A stretch of DNA of 64,000 nt from an uncultured Flavobacteriales bacterium (GTDB lineage: Bacteria > Bacteroidota > Bacteroidia > Flavobacteriales_D > Sanyastnellaceae). The stretch covers positions 1-64,000 of the forward strand of contig CASICO010000004.1 in assembly GCA_949373165.1 (NCBI GenBank), given 5' to 3'. How positions within the stretch are numbered: the first letter of the stretch is position 1; every line of letters starts with the position of its first letter. Below, piece after piece: positions 18,701 through 27,847 of this stretch. The notes under the pieces were generated by a model that was not told the DNA's origin, did not search any database, and saw nothing but the letters and a program-made list of their open reading frames with translations. The translations under genes and the position numbers were made by a program.

Positions 18701-21700
18701 ATGAGGATGAGCGCATCAACCAAATCAGTCACCCGTTGTACCATGTGCCATACCTGAGCTCAGAATTGTCCAATTTTTGGGCGACGCGCTACCCCGCAAA
18801 TCTGACGCCAGGTCTGTTCCTGATGTTTGATGCCGACGAAAGTCTAGGGTCTGTGCTGTACGACAGGTCCAAATTTGCTGAGGACTTTGACAGTTGGAAT
18901 CACAACAATGCTTACCTCTACAGCCAGTCGATCTCTACGGCAGGAGAGTTCACGCAGAGCCTTGCCCTTCCGGGTGATATTTATTACTCTGAGGCACCCT
19001 ACAACCTGCCGCAAACTCTGGGCAACTGGACATTGAGCTCGCCAATCAATGGTGCATACATCGTTCCTAACGTGAAGTACCAAGGTTCAAGCAGCATGTT
19101 CAACATCGAAGCGAGCAAGTCAACCGATGGCTACCCGCACACTTTCCAACCTGGCATGCAAGTGGCTTTGGTTGGAGACATCATGTTGGCGTCTGAGAAT
19201 CGAGACTTCACCGACATCAGCGCCTTCAATGTGGACATTGATGTGGTTTACCAGGGAATACAGCCTGGATTTAAAGACTACAGTGGAAGTGGTGCTGCCA
19301 TCGAAAGCCAATGCCCAGTAAAGGGGGTTCGTTTCAAGGTAGATGGTGTGACTGCCACAGGGGATGATGAGCAACCTTTGGAGACGGACGCCAATGGTGC
19401 CATCACCTTGCAATTGACCCGGGGAGAGCATTTGATTGTCCCCACGCTCGACCATTTGGACGACACCTCCAATGACGAAGACCACCTCTTCCAGCTCACA
19501 TCCACTGAGGGCAATAGCCTCACAGTAACTGGCCCAATGCTTCGCACCAGTGCAGGCGCGCCCGTAACCTACATCGACATCACGAGGCGTCGTGCCGTTG
19601 GAAGGGTCATCGGAGGAGAACTCCAAGCGTCAAAGGCATGGGGTTTATCTCAAAACAACCTGGGCTTAACTCGCTTCCAGTTGGTTCAAGAGTATGGCAA
19701 CAGTGATAGCCCTGTCACAGTTTTGGCAGAACTCTGCCCAGCCGTTGAGGTTACCACAAACACCGCAGGTGAATATGACGTTCAACTTCTGCCCGGTCAA
19801 TATCGAATTGCCACATCTCAGGACAACATAGACCCCTCGATTGAAACTTGGAACACCAACAGCTGGACCGATTTCACGATTGAAGGATGGAAAGGCAGTT
19901 CTGAAAGCACAGACATCGGCAGCACAGGCTCTACTTGGGTGAGTGCCTTTGCGCAACACATTAAAGACGATGGCTCTGGCGGCTACAGCAATGGCGATGT
20001 CTCCTCCTATTCCATCTGGGACATGACAACAAAGCAGGAGTGGGATCAAACTGCTCAATACCCAGACTACCCGGGAACTGATTCAGATGAATTTGTACCG
20101 AGCGATGCTTACGCAAGAATCGACTTGGTGTTCCAATCTGACGTTGAAATTTCTGTGAACCAACTATCTCCTACCACCAGTGACGCTCAGTCGATTTGTG
20201 CCACATCCAATGCGTCCTTTCTCAGTGAAGAGCTCGGTCACATTTTCCTCGGAGAGCGCGAATTCACAGTGAGAAATTCAGCGAATGAAGAGTTTCTCTC
20301 TCCTACCATGCTGCATTTGCTCGCACACAAAACCGGGGTAGCTGACCCTGTGGTCAATGAATTGGACCTGGTTCCACCGTTCCCACTTGGATTGCCCCTC
20401 ATCAAAATGGGCATGGAGTATTGTTCTTCAATTCAAGCCATCCGGAAATTCGAGGCTGACATCGCCTCATTGAATTACTCTTTCCAAGACACCGCTGAGG
20501 TCAAAGGAGATCAGTACTCTTTCTCTATCCAAAACACGCTGTCAGACCCTCAGTTTGTTTCGGATATTCCTTTGTCTGTTGAAGATGGAGGAACGGCCTA
20601 TGGCTTTACAGGAACGCAACCCGCATTCAATCCAAATGACCGAGTTCCACGCGGCTATCTCAAAATTGAATTGAAGAAAAACGGGCAAACAATCACCACT
20701 TGGAATCCTTTTGCGAGCGCGATGGGGGACAACGCAGACCTTGCTACCGTTCCCGGTTTAATGAAGAGTCCAATCGATCAGACCATCCTGTTCCAAACGG
20801 ATCAATTCGACGCCATCATTTTCGGAAACTATGTATCGGCTCCACCGGTCCCCATTTCGACAGATCCTTCCCTGGACTTTATTCTTCGTGACCCCCCTGG
20901 AGACCAGTCGTACTGCAGCCTAGAACAGGGATCTACATTCAGTTTCGAAAAGAGCATTGAGTCTGGCAACCAGCACTCCATGTCCAGGGAGCGCAACATA
21001 GAAGTGCTGCCCGCGGTTGACCTCTCCGCTGAATTTGCCGTGAAACCTCTCGGCTTCGGAGTCGGCATGAGCGCCGGAACCACTATCGATGCAGAATGGG
21101 GCTACAGCAGAAGTGAGACCTACACTAAATCAACCGAAGGAGAAAAGTCCATTCGGGAAGAAATCTCAGCCACAGAAACGGTTTCAACCAGCAGTGAGGA
21201 ACAAAGCTTCATTTACGGCAACAACCAAGACCTGTTTTATGGAACCGTCAAGAACTATGCAGTAGGCTTTACCAAGCACCACCAAATGGCTGCTGTTGAA
21301 GATGTCATCAACGCATCCCTCAGCTCCAGCATGTTGAGCACACTGGGCATCCCTGTTAGTGATGCACCTGTGTTCCACTTCACTGACGACGACGGTGATG
21401 GAGATGCGGACTTCCCTATGTTCTTCAAAAAGAACAGCGATGGCAGCATCGACCCTTCAAATGCAGCTTACTTCACCTTCGAGTGGAGCACCGTTCCTTC
21501 CAAAACGATTTTGCCTGCGAGTTACTTTATGAAAACGGAGTATACCATTGAGAACGTAGACATTCCTTCGCTTGAAGCGCTCCGCGACCATTACTTCAAG
21601 ACTTCTGGATTTTACACTTACCCTGACGAACAAGCCTCAACGACCATCGAAAGTGAGTTGGGCTGGAGTTATCCTGAAGGCATGAAATATGCGAACAACG

Positions 21701-24700
21701 ATGACCACCGTTGGGAATTGTTCCACCAAACATTCATGAACGAGCGGAATGCTGTGAACTCCACCTATCCAACTCAAGCGAGCACCTTGCAAAAAGGATA
21801 CCAGGTCAATGCAGACATCTTCAGCATCCTCGACAATTCAACGATCGCCAATATGGGGTCGAGCATTCAAGATGGAACTGCCGGATTTAGTAGTGCCTTG
21901 ATTAGTCGAATCCAAAACGAAGCCTTGAACGGGGATGACCGAGTAGGACCAGGCTACAGATTTTCTGTATCGGATAGTGAGTTGGCGAATGCACAGCCAA
22001 CAACAGGCGATGCGATTACAGAAATTCAACTGGATTCGGTTCGTTTTTACAATGCTCAAATCAATGCTTGGAAACTCATGCTTGCAGAGAATGAGTTTGA
22101 AAAGCTGAATGCACGGAAGTACATCATGGACAATGTGGAGCAGCAATTCAGCGATCCTTCTCAATTGTCAACTTGGATTGAGGACTTAGAATCATCATCC
22201 TCTGAAGTCAACAATTGGAGCATAGACGACTTCTCTGACATTGCCGTCTCCAACGGAAACCTTCAAGGGGGAGAATTGGGAGCAGACGCTTCCATCTGGG
22301 ACGATGCAGACTTTGAGCCATTTTTCTTGAATTTCTCAGGTGGCGGCTCATCCTACACCAGTTCCTTGAGTAAAACCAACATCAGTGAAGTGTCTAAAAC
22401 CACTGCACTATCTGGCGTTTGGAATGGATCTTCCGGAGGTGGATTGCTCATCGGTGGTGCCGGAATGGTATCTGAGTCAGGGGAAGAGACCGTGATCACC
22501 GAATCACGAAAAAACACGGAAGGCACCGAGACTTCAGTCAATTACACCTATCACCTGAGTGACGACGACGAGCAAGACTTTTACTTGGTTTGCGTCGTTC
22601 CCGGAAAAGGCTTGAATGGACCCCTTTTCTTGAACCTCGGTTCAGCCACTTCATGTCCTCATGTGGTCGCTCAACCCAGTGAGTATTCAGAATGGTATGC
22701 GGCACTGCTGCCTACATCCTATAACCTGACGGGTCAAGTTGCTGAATGCTCCACAGTGACTACACCCGTGTGGAACAGAACACTCAACACCTCCACCATC
22801 AGCTTGAGCCCGAGCAGTGGAACAGCATTTCACGCCTTTGATGACCAAACGTATGAAGAGGATGTTGTCTCCATTGCAACTGGCCCTGCGCAAACCGCAG
22901 AAGTCGCCATTGCGATCGGTGTGGCCGCTGGGATGATCATGTTAAGCAGCCAAGGAGCTGCTGTTGGAATCGGCCTCGCACTCGGCGGATTTGCTGCTGG
23001 AACTGCCGTCATGGGAGCCATTGATGATGCCGTTGCTTCTGGCTGGAGAAATGAAGTTTGGGCCGACTTTGGCTCCGCCTTCTCCGAACAAGGCTATAGC
23101 CAAACCGACCTTCAGTCCATCACTTTGGCTACCGAAGAGACTGCTCTCTTCATTGCGGATGGCATGTGCTCTATCATCGCTGAGCAAGACTCTGCGACCC
23201 GCGCAAATGCCACCATCGTTCAGCCGAATACAGTGCCATTGCAAAAGGCCAAACTCACGTTGACCCACGATGGAAATGCGGGATTGGAATCTGTGAACAT
23301 CACCCAACTGATGACCGAAGGAATCAATCTGAGCTTCCAGATGGAAAATGAAAGTCCAGAGCCTTGGGGAGGACCATCGAAGTACTATTTGTTCAATGAT
23401 GCCACCAACACCACCCTCGCTGCCAACGTATCACTTGGTGGAGGGGACCCAGCAACAGGTGACTATCTCCTTTACCCGAATTGGTCAGATGGGGCATACA
23501 GTATCCTTGGCTCCATTGAACACAATGGAATTGAGGAGGAACAATACATGAACGGACACATTGACTTCATCATGAGGTCATCGTGCGACATCAACATCCA
23601 GGACAAGGTGAGGGTCAACCTCAACTTCGAGCCTGCCTGTTCTGACCTTGAACTGGCTGCACCACTAGAGAACTGGACGGCCAACCTTGATCTCATTGAA
23701 AGCGGCAGCTACAACAACACGCAAGGAGATCTTGCGCTTCACGTGGACATTGAACGAAATGACTTTAAAAACTGGGAATTGGATTCTGCCCCAATCGTGG
23801 TCAAATACCGCACGGGCAACAGCACCCAGTGGAACACCATTTCTCCTTCCACACTGGCGCTGAATGCAGACGGCACCATGTCAGATGTAGACTTCACGTG
23901 GGCTCCTTTGGACGGCGGATCCATCTGCAACATGTATGCTGGAGCAGATTCGACCTATTGCTTGGGCTATGAAGGTGAGGTACTGCTTCAGGCCATCTCC
24001 CATTGTGAGAATGACTTTGCCATTTCCAATGTCTCCCCCATTGTCACAGGATATGTGGACTTTATCCGACCTGAATTGTTCGGGTCTGTCCTCCCCGCCG
24101 ATGGGTTTTATGAGCAAGGTGATGAGCTAACGTTGCGCTGGAGTGAAGCCATGGAAACCACAGATCCTGGTTCAGCCCTCAATGCGAACCAGATTGAAAT
24201 GTGGGCCGAGCAAAATGCAGACTTCTCGATCAATACTGGTGGCCTACAATTCACTGGACAAGAGCACCTCGCAGTACTCCAATCCTCGAACTTGGATGCG
24301 ACCGGCTGGTCGGCCACATGGAACCTGTGGGCAGGTGGAGTCAGTGAACCGACCTCCATCACACCAGGTGTCGTCTTTTGTCAAGGAGACCACAACACTG
24401 GAAGCCTCTCGGTTGAATTGCGAAGCACAACTGAAGTCGCGGTGGTCTACCGCGCCCAAGGCAACGTCATTGACGAGGCCATTTTGCTCCTTCCCTCGGC
24501 CAATGACCCCAACTGGAATCCGTTCTGGAACCAGTTTGACTTGAGCATGTCTCCAAACGGATCTAACATTTACGACGTCAACATCGACTTGAACAGAACG
24601 GGAACGATTGGAGCCGCCACACTGAACATTCCAAACTTCAACCTGCCATCGCGTCGTCTGACCATCGGAAATGGATGGTCTGGCAACAGCGCGAGCACCA

Positions 24701-27700
24701 CTCCGTTGGACTTGCCGTTACAAAACTTCCGTTTGTGGAGTTCTCAAAAAGAAGAGCAGTTGGCGGCCAATGGTGAGTTCATCATTACAGGTGAGGAACT
24801 GGGATTGCAGGTCTACTTGCCGTTGGATGAAATGGGTGGCACTCCGGTGGAACGCTCACGTGACCGTGCTGTGATCATGGAAGCCAATTGGTTCGGCGCA
24901 CATGACGCAGCCGCCTTGGACTTCGCTGGAAATACAGGCAGCATGCGCCCCTCCATCTCGGGTGCCAGCTTGACTCCGATTGGCGGAAAGAACACCACCG
25001 TTGAATTCTGGATGAAGCCCGGTGGCGTGAACGAGGCCATTCTGGGCATTGGAGGAACTGCGAATCCCTCCATTGACCAAAACATGAGCAACTGGTCATT
25101 CGAGATCAATGGCAATGGCCACCTCATTGTCGCCAACGGAACAGATACGTTGACTTCCAATGTTGCATTGAGTGACGCTTGGCATCACGTGGCCCTCGTG
25201 CGTCACAACAATGGCTCTGTTAATCTCTATCTGGATGGAGACAATGTCGACTCAGGATCGGCCTACAGCCATGGCACGCTTCAACCACTTGCTATGTTCA
25301 TCGGTGCCAGAAAGTATGACGCTGAGAACTATGACATGCCATTCACGGGCAAGTTCGACGAGCTGCGTGTCTGGAGCTCTGCTGTTCCGCTGAACACCCT
25401 CCGGGACCGCATGCGCGACGGCGTATATGGGTATGACAATCTGGTTCTCCACGCACCATTTGAAGCGAGAGGAACAGGAGACAACGCCATTGCTTCGGAT
25501 CAAGCTTATGGCTATTCTGCTTGGGACGGCTACGTCACCAACAATGCTGCAGGCTCGTTGGGCATGCCACAAAGCTTCAACGCTTTGGCCGTGGGCGGTT
25601 TGTCTTCGGGGATGATCCAGAGTACGGACGCACCACTCATGCAGGCTGAGCCTCAGCGCACGATGAGCTTGCCTGGAGATGTGTCAACCGTAAGCTGGAA
25701 TTCATTGAGCGACCAAGTGATTGTGGAGTTGAACGAGAACGCCTTGTACAAATACGAGGATCAACTCGTGACGTTCCAAATCGACAAGTCAGAGCTTCGG
25801 GACGCGGCTGGAAACAGCATCGCAGACGACCTCACGTTTGACTTCTTGATCGACCGCAACCCATTGAAGTGGGGCAATCCCTCCTTGAGCACCAGCGGAC
25901 AACCCAGCAGTGACTTGACCCTGGAAACTACGGTGTTGAACACAGGAAATCAGAGCAAGTACTTCGAGATTGTGGGCTTACCCACCTGGCTCGAGGCATC
26001 TCCTTCTTCTGGCAACATCAACGCGAACAGTGCCATTGACGTCACCTTCACGGTGACCGACATGCTCGCTGTCGGAGGGTATACCATTGACGCGAAACTC
26101 AAAGGAGGACTTCCTTGTGGAGACAATGCCAGTGGCGGGTTCTGCTATGCTGAGCGCCTGACGATGAATCTCGATGTCTTCTTGGAGACACCTGAATTGG
26201 ATTTTGACCCAACGGCTTATCCAAACTCTGTTCCCATGATTGCCAAAGTGTTCAATGGCAACATTGCTTCCAGCAATGAAAGGGACCTCGTGATGGCCTA
26301 TGTCGGAGAAGAACTGCGTGGCCATGCCCAATTGGATATGGTGGTCGCGGATCAAAACCTGGCCTTCCTCACAGTGTTCTTCGACGATGCCGCCGATGCC
26401 AATGCCAATGTGAGCTTCCGTGTTTGGGACGCGTCCACGGGTGTCATTCGCGCTCTGGTAGAGCCACACTGGCCCAACCTTGAAAGCGATCCAATCACGG
26501 TGGCCTTGTCCAGCAACAACCCACCACCATTCTCTGTCTTCGAGCCTCTCTTGCTCAGAAGCACGGACAAGGTGGAAACCCAATCCGAACTCACCCCAGG
26601 GTGGAACTGGGTCAGCGTGAACGTGGTCAATGACCCGGCCACTTCTGTTGAGGACGCCTTTAAAACCTTGCCTCAAAACGACATTGTGCAAATCAAGACA
26701 CACAATGAAGGCTTGGTCTACAACAACAATGGCACATGGCAGCCAGCAGCAGCCAACGCGCTCAACCCCAACATGAGGTACGCGGTTCAAATGCAACCCA
26801 ATGCGAACTCAACTTGGACCATGAGCAACATCGGAACTGCGGCCAACCATCTTGACTACACCCAAGACTTGGTCACGGGGTGGAACGACCTTGGCTACAT
26901 TCCGCAGCAGTCCTTTGCTGTGAATGATGCAATGCTGTCGCTCTCCGATGCCGACACCATTCTCGGATTCAATGACTTGATCAAGTCCCGTTACGGCGGT
27001 TTTGCCGTTCACGTAGGGGATGGCGAATGGGTTGGATCCTTGGATGCGCTTCACCCAGGTCAAGGTTACCGTCTGTATTTGGATGACGCCAATGGGGCCA
27101 ATGTTGCGGCAGGCACATTGGAATGGCCCGCTTCGTTTGGCATGACCAACCCGGAGTTCCGAACTGCTGGACCCGCAGCTGACGGCAAAATCGAACACGG
27201 TGATGCCGCTTTGCAAGACGTGGCTGCATGGCCCATGAATTTGCAAAACATGGCTTCTTCTATGTCCATGATTGTCCGTCTCGAGCTTCCGTCTCAGCAT
27301 GTTCAAAGCATGGGAGATGTAATTGGTGCCTTCGTGCATGACGACCAAGGCAACGAGCAGTGCGTGGGTCAAATCCTTCCCATGGATACCGAAGAAGGCT
27401 TGTTGTACTTCCTGTCCACATTTGGCGGCGCACACACGCCTTCAGATGTGACATTCCGCTGGAAGTCAAACTTGTCCGGTGTGGAATTGATTGCAGACGA
27501 AATGACGACATTCAACGCCTCTGAGTTGAAAGGAAGCCCTGCGGAGCCCTTCTTGCTGCACTTCAGCCGCGCGGGAATGGAGCTCAGTCCTGCACAAACC
27601 GGTGGGCTTGTCGCTTATCCAAATCCGTTTGCCAACGAACTCACCATTCACTGGCATGGAGAAAGTGCAGTCGAGCGCCTCGTCATTGAAGATGCCAACG

Positions 27701-27840
27701 GCCGACTCATTGCTCAATTGGATTGCGACGGCTTACTCACGGGCCCTTGCCGATGGGCATCGAGCCAGTTGGAAAGCGGAGTTTATTTCGTTCGCGCCAT
27801 CACGGAACGCGGACAAAGTGTAGTGCGCGTTGTCAAATAA
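12730..27840 (+). CDS. Giant T9SS-exported modular surface protein (about 5036 aa)
   Basis: Start chosen at 12730 because it gives a clean signal peptide (residues 1-34, ending THAQ). Approximate layout: two P-domain-like beta-sandwiches 270-517; Fn3-like region 980-1215; LamG 1259-1390; Cys motifs ACNYSESTTGCTDSD near 1470; LamG 1643-1834; a second Cys motif 1932-1961; carboxypeptidase-regulatory-like domains 2190-2360; Ser/Thr-rich hairpin segment 2724-2858; helical region 2936-3155; second Ser/Thr-rich segment ending in SCPH 3201-3312; Gly/Ala hydrophobic stretch 3392-3434; Ig-like SVLPADGFYEQGDELTLRWS near 3780; LamG 4056-4224; further Ig-like domain 4311-4454; GWNWVSVNV region 4624-4797; T9SS type A sorting domain 4957-5036 (AYPNPFANELTIHW, ESGVYFVRAI). 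Single uninterrupted frame. Probably surface-anchored or secreted; adhesion or defence are inferences only. Confidence 0.85.
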   Translation: MLAQSQCFSARLASLFLFLLLVLALSITGLTHAQSIPITVEILTDGAPENMSLVGPDNDWANINPGQGEEWQHLTNTRSMSFGQDFNFDFNHGSTYSTTVSGTGGASSASSYSVGGGASNNMYTTRYATTTAAHDSNSDSDNCDGFLCISCGYSASTSATSTFAAGSYGTFSKRNDNGTVSNTNYAAPSTVQNWTFTGGSALGTYGAVLRKSGGSSISASYTCGGQYNNACGCIGQPRVDWMNGQSGSIGDFSVYDAQSCSGNCGSCSVTAQTMGCFNYNVVSTNGKATKDIYSYQSGTIGTNVWIDLVEADFTGGNASQVDLWLVKGNQKIHLLNSRSQSGSNHDCNISDGHATIGNNWSNSSRYSASGGNLNDKFYGANADGWWTLEAYDTGSGTQHTVNYFKIHFKSLSNGRFETTASVNSNQTIGDGVYIQNLTVDHDLAGDSFTLEAPNGSSYALYNLNDDQVYTLDGAATTHFEGVNTNGTWRLKATSSNMTTDMHRGIASFTLSFSGVSLNGSSCSSGSSNRAYAARVYPSQLNPNCTSNNDHYFYKASGAANPSVDLQKMVSRVSNHAELASLGHSKTGLKLVEMGDGIYDAYDIANDQHFTAARINGSSSAGHEVNRSANSFSNPLVTAVWSSAPGNHASNGSVYALPASDHLKGIQYKSSTATQSPTLLALSESQFETVTSRPLHTGAQSWMNHTDFGSNHQYWKEWFAVVPDPLDKMDLLNGTSSTYYSVPWTSSGGGNVKNNKSSNYVGNIDFSQAAVDIPMLTNSRDANTNLLAGHSSGAIINPIDLRNQTHSMWRTAADVQTYYSSELVTRYEQGSDFASGKIHVSFPITAPKYNSTTFEDVPYSGPNAVDQELPYWGLPNGVEGYAEMFVRIKNNTTQQVFTKEITSIQEPLMLKDCPFLIQDSIRTEISIQEILTAASSASDFNGGDEVEISAMVFWSTPARRTALWSHEEPDNREVLCTDVNAFTMTDGPAAINTGNGSSVTVAWNEGLKSTGGYMRLQRRNAANASAPGGGWAYIGDDGDTTLVMADAKVWFNDDSDQNGAVDAISYTDDQLPHLMWECQRVEYRVEQDMCGQYNYTPVIGVNILGTLENPWILDDNLSNGIQVSQGRYPFKVKIDWATATDPQGDIAQFRVYRRLYQPATPDANTWEQIFSSEDFTWYIDQDIAAGTLYEYRVGALMSCTTGGGQSSEVTLQEFFPPAPYDIGFRSSMGAVAGEVLFENESPSGNVKVEVSPQSVMNARNSLELEDNEYFSLDLKNLSLGSANVWPDIHSTTPGNEWSISQWIQVPENTVENNTEFPLVSFNMEDAATFVVSEAFSIWGSTDGAPAGHFNLKLKQAGSSLPFTPSNIQLKDDTYYHVTLNMKNEDAAPGFSVTASVLSDESSTLPPVVGQRLLSGTDESLAEMRAGWHSITWNAAGAAALECGDPFALNFSPLAIATSQDACNYSESTTGCTDSDIAINNLGFDANLAENSACNYSSIGYGELITARWFSDSSEDSNEAPAVFEINGSNETLVHNFHSTIQAAYNANPSEYPYSMPVMSVQLPPGNYRMRVLDNSLSPLADATSFSGNFSVHNDKGEEYVNCIQYLASEVNSGVYDFTINAGSCELTSTPGAINNLMTDCADCYSLEFDASSSPYSLTTTSAGRTAIGNNPSFAFWFRAPSQNGNILKAVSTTGSVISLKAVADDNNPSNTGSMKFALVGPGNQTLSRTPAAPYNEYNLISGQWYHATLHLGNDGAGSFTLRSTNLNDADAEPWNSTREFIFGNSTINAPYSSPSGFETARLDLGGTDVLFHNLSIWSGGLSKAQSLELFNGIESANLYSASSSFTNVDGIWGTAPAGSSLDYSKLRSVLMPDNSGRLVDHMVGKQLYPNGFNAGLSGTQTFQVSGTIETTGSAIGNLTSTQRSVRRAPWGICNPGCARISNACNYNPFANQHGGCQLACAGVTTETSELVSHAVNYDEIRGWTGAPYYVLNEDERINQISHPLYHVPYLSSELSNFWATRYPANLTPGLFLMFDADESLGSVLYDRSKFAEDFDSWNHNNAYLYSQSISTAGEFTQSLALPGDIYYSEAPYNLPQTLGNWTLSSPINGAYIVPNVKYQGSSSMFNIEASKSTDGYPHTFQPGMQVALVGDIMLASENRDFTDISAFNVDIDVVYQGIQPGFKDYSGSGAAIESQCPVKGVRFKVDGVTATGDDEQPLETDANGAITLQLTRGEHLIVPTLDHLDDTSNDEDHLFQLTSTEGNSLTVTGPMLRTSAGAPVTYIDITRRRAVGRVIGGELQASKAWGLSQNNLGLTRFQLVQEYGNSDSPVTVLAELCPAVEVTTNTAGEYDVQLLPGQYRIATSQDNIDPSIETWNTNSWTDFTIEGWKGSSESTDIGSTGSTWVSAFAQHIKDDGSGGYSNGDVSSYSIWDMTTKQEWDQTAQYPDYPGTDSDEFVPSDAYARIDLVFQSDVEISVNQLSPTTSDAQSICATSNASFLSEELGHIFLGEREFTVRNSANEEFLSPTMLHLLAHKTGVADPVVNELDLVPPFPLGLPLIKMGMEYCSSIQAIRKFEADIASLNYSFQDTAEVKGDQYSFSIQNTLSDPQFVSDIPLSVEDGGTAYGFTGTQPAFNPNDRVPRGYLKIELKKNGQTITTWNPFASAMGDNADLATVPGLMKSPIDQTILFQTDQFDAIIFGNYVSAPPVPISTDPSLDFILRDPPGDQSYCSLEQGSTFSFEKSIESGNQHSMSRERNIEVLPAVDLSAEFAVKPLGFGVGMSAGTTIDAEWGYSRSETYTKSTEGEKSIREEISATETVSTSSEEQSFIYGNNQDLFYGTVKNYAVGFTKHHQMAAVEDVINASLSSSMLSTLGIPVSDAPVFHFTDDDGDGDADFPMFFKKNSDGSIDPSNAAYFTFEWSTVPSKTILPASYFMKTEYTIENVDIPSLEALRDHYFKTSGFYTYPDEQASTTIESELGWSYPEGMKYANNDDHRWELFHQTFMNERNAVNSTYPTQASTLQKGYQVNADIFSILDNSTIANMGSSIQDGTAGFSSALISRIQNEALNGDDRVGPGYRFSVSDSELANAQPTTGDAITEIQLDSVRFYNAQINAWKLMLAENEFEKLNARKYIMDNVEQQFSDPSQLSTWIEDLESSSSEVNNWSIDDFSDIAVSNGNLQGGELGADASIWDDADFEPFFLNFSGGGSSYTSSLSKTNISEVSKTTALSGVWNGSSGGGLLIGGAGMVSESGEETVITESRKNTEGTETSVNYTYHLSDDDEQDFYLVCVVPGKGLNGPLFLNLGSATSCPHVVAQPSEYSEWYAALLPTSYNLTGQVAECSTVTTPVWNRTLNTSTISLSPSSGTAFHAFDDQTYEEDVVSIATGPAQTAEVAIAIGVAAGMIMLSSQGAAVGIGLALGGFAAGTAVMGAIDDAVASGWRNEVWADFGSAFSEQGYSQTDLQSITLATEETALFIADGMCSIIAEQDSATRANATIVQPNTVPLQKAKLTLTHDGNAGLESVNITQLMTEGINLSFQMENESPEPWGGPSKYYLFNDATNTTLAANVSLGGGDPATGDYLLYPNWSDGAYSILGSIEHNGIEEEQYMNGHIDFIMRSSCDINIQDKVRVNLNFEPACSDLELAAPLENWTANLDLIESGSYNNTQGDLALHVDIERNDFKNWELDSAPIVVKYRTGNSTQWNTISPSTLALNADGTMSDVDFTWAPLDGGSICNMYAGADSTYCLGYEGEVLLQAISHCENDFAISNVSPIVTGYVDFIRPELFGSVLPADGFYEQGDELTLRWSEAMETTDPGSALNANQIEMWAEQNADFSINTGGLQFTGQEHLAVLQSSNLDATGWSATWNLWAGGVSEPTSITPGVVFCQGDHNTGSLSVELRSTTEVAVVYRAQGNVIDEAILLLPSANDPNWNPFWNQFDLSMSPNGSNIYDVNIDLNRTGTIGAATLNIPNFNLPSRRLTIGNGWSGNSASTTPLDLPLQNFRLWSSQKEEQLAANGEFIITGEELGLQVYLPLDEMGGTPVERSRDRAVIMEANWFGAHDAAALDFAGNTGSMRPSISGASLTPIGGKNTTVEFWMKPGGVNEAILGIGGTANPSIDQNMSNWSFEINGNGHLIVANGTDTLTSNVALSDAWHHVALVRHNNGSVNLYLDGDNVDSGSAYSHGTLQPLAMFIGARKYDAENYDMPFTGKFDELRVWSSAVPLNTLRDRMRDGVYGYDNLVLHAPFEARGTGDNAIASDQAYGYSAWDGYVTNNAAGSLGMPQSFNALAVGGLSSGMIQSTDAPLMQAEPQRTMSLPGDVSTVSWNSLSDQVIVELNENALYKYEDQLVTFQIDKSELRDAAGNSIADDLTFDFLIDRNPLKWGNPSLSTSGQPSSDLTLETTVLNTGNQSKYFEIVGLPTWLEASPSSGNINANSAIDVTFTVTDMLAVGGYTIDAKLKGGLPCGDNASGGFCYAERLTMNLDVFLETPELDFDPTAYPNSVPMIAKVFNGNIASSNERDLVMAYVGEELRGHAQLDMVVADQNLAFLTVFFDDAADANANVSFRVWDASTGVIRALVEPHWPNLESDPITVALSSNNPPPFSVFEPLLLRSTDKVETQSELTPGWNWVSVNVVNDPATSVEDAFKTLPQNDIVQIKTHNEGLVYNNNGTWQPAAANALNPNMRYAVQMQPNANSTWTMSNIGTAANHLDYTQDLVTGWNDLGYIPQQSFAVNDAMLSLSDADTILGFNDLIKSRYGGFAVHVGDGEWVGSLDALHPGQGYRLYLDDANGANVAAGTLEWPASFGMTNPEFRTAGPAADGKIEHGDAALQDVAAWPMNLQNMASSMSMIVRLELPSQHVQSMGDVIGAFVHDDQGNEQCVGQILPMDTEEGLLYFLSTFGGAHTPSDVTFRWKSNLSGVELIADEMTTFNASELKGSPAEPFLLHFSRAGMELSPAQTGGLVAYPNPFANELTIHWHGESAVERLVIEDANGRLIAQLDCDGLLTGPCRWASSQLESGVYFVRAITERGQSVVRVVK

Positions 27841-27847
27841 TTCGACT

